A stretch of DNA of 64,000 bases, from contig NZ_CANLSL010000013.1 of NCBI RefSeq assembly GCF_947493735.1, positions 1 through 64,000 on the forward strand, given 5' to 3'. A program made the position numbers and the translations under genes. Positions 63,535 through 64,000 of the stretch are shown in pieces. The stretch comes from an uncultured Acinetobacter sp. GTDB lineage: Bacteria; Pseudomonadota; Gammaproteobacteria; Pseudomonadales; Moraxellaceae. Each line of letters begins with the position of its first letter. Position 1 is the stretch's first letter. The notes under the pieces were generated by a model. That model was given only the letters and a program-made list of their open reading frames with translations. It ran no database searches and was not told where the DNA came from.

Positions 63535-64000
63535 ATGAATTTTTCAACACAGGCGGATTTAGATATGAGTATTCAAATCACAGGTCGGGATCAGATGACT
63601 GGTGAAGACATTGCCAAGCTCAATGCACTGTTTGCAGCGGTTGAGGGTTTGGGTGGTGTGATCGAGTATCCGCCAGCGGTGGATACTCATGGCTGGACAC
63701 TGACTAATGCCACGCTAGTGAACAACACGCTGACATATACAGGCGGTACGCTCAGTAATGGTCAAGCTGGGCTGACAGCAGAATATGCTTATGAAGATTT
63801 AATGCCTCTTTTGGCATTTGACCCGCAGAATTTGACCGCAGACCAAATCACGCTGAGTTTAAATGATGGTACAGGCAATCTGGATAATTCGCTAAGCATC
63901 GTGGTTGCTGATGGCTATATCCGAATCTATGACGGTCAAGTACAGCAACAAGAAGTCGAATTAGCAACATTAACAGGCTTGGTGAAATTATCTATTGAAC
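63535..64000 (+). CDS. phage structural protein, cut by the window edge
   Basis: ATG 63535 opens a frame that runs to the window end; ATG 63565 is an alternative start. The first 155 residues include MSIQITGRDQMTGEDIAKLNALFAAVEGLGGVIEYPPAVDTHGWTLTNATLVNNTLTYTGGTLSNGQAG, a beta-rich, Thr/Asn-rich pattern as in tail or fibre proteins. Family not recognised. Confidence 0.6.
   Translation, partial: MNFSTQADLDMSIQITGRDQMTGEDIAKLNALFAAVEGLGGVIEYPPAVDTHGWTLTNATLVNNTLTYTGGTLSNGQAGLTAEYAYEDLMPLLAFDPQNLTADQITLSLNDGTGNLDNSLSIVVADGYIRIYDGQVQQQEVELATLTGLVKLSIE

Larger units (their letters stand above)
39478..64000 (+). mobile_element. Mu-like transposable prophage, left part (right end outside)
   Basis: The host frame of hrpA stops matching at 39477/39478 and the next bases TGATACC start with the TG typical of Mu-type ends. 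Inside are a DDE transposase with AAA+ partner, GemA, a Mor-type activator, HU, a repressor, and a Mu-type head block (DUF3486, gp28 terminase, DUF935 portal, gpF, gpG, protease, major head protein). The early genes run leftward from a central repressor and the late genes rightward, an order I associate with BcepMu. The left 5 bases outside, GCGAC (39473-39477), are the predicted target duplication. Confidence 0.92.

Overview
The window looks like a chromosome segment of Acinetobacter or a close relative (inferred from gene content, AT-rich base composition and protein sequences; no 16S rRNA is present). Positions 1 to about 39477 are host chromosome. Positions 39478 to the right edge are a Mu-like transposable prophage inserted in the helicase gene hrpA. 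Its right end lies outside the window.

Host part. The left edge holds a broken IS3-family element with a 114-bp end repeated twice. It is followed by two small exported or anchored proteins of unknown function, an NlpE-like lipoprotein, argG, and a flavin monooxygenase with a remnant of a TetR regulator beside it. A long leftward block follows: type II secretion minor pseudopilins gspH-I-J-K, a TetR regulator, tatD, a PilZ-domain gene, holB, kdsB, lpxK, msbA, exbD, exbB, parB, parA, rsmG, murU and amgK. Rightward genes come next: lptD, surA, dnaE, trmJ, cysE, a 266-bp MITE, a TPR-like lipoprotein and a lipase-like lipoprotein. Then, leftward, a beta-ketoacyl-ACP synthase III family gene and the 3' part of hrpA. 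The block is rich in envelope functions: lipid A and Kdo (lpxK, kdsB, msbA), LPS export and OMP folding (lptD, surA), and peptidoglycan recycling (amgK, murU).

Prophage part. The early genes (about 39.6-49.0 kb) run leftward: a HTH protein, small proteins, a DDE transposase with its AAA+ partner, a DUF3164-type protein, HU, an Acb2-like anti-CBASS protein, several tiny membrane proteins, GemA and a Mor-type activator. A repressor at 49.05 kb is divergent and is followed by two putative membrane proteins, probably the lysogenic operon. The late genes run rightward: endolysin, holin-like protein, terminase subunits, a leftward membrane/coiled-coil moron, Dam methylase, portal, gpF, gpG, protease/scaffold, decoration protein, major head protein, gp36- and gp37-like proteins, and an open reading frame cut by the window edge. 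This plan (leftward early arm, central repressor, rightward late arm) resembles BcepMu rather than Mu itself.

Main second-look points. (1) Three late promoters share a 14-bp palindrome and an identical 25-bp gap to a -10-like hexamer; one starts inside a terminator hairpin. (2) The Acb2-like protein. (3) Four helically phased TGGGA repeats next to the phage end. (4) In-frame palindromic mini-elements in both hrpA and phage genes. (5) A short peptide motif shared by the repressor C-terminus and the next protein. (6) The hrpA disruption, with a predicted target duplication.
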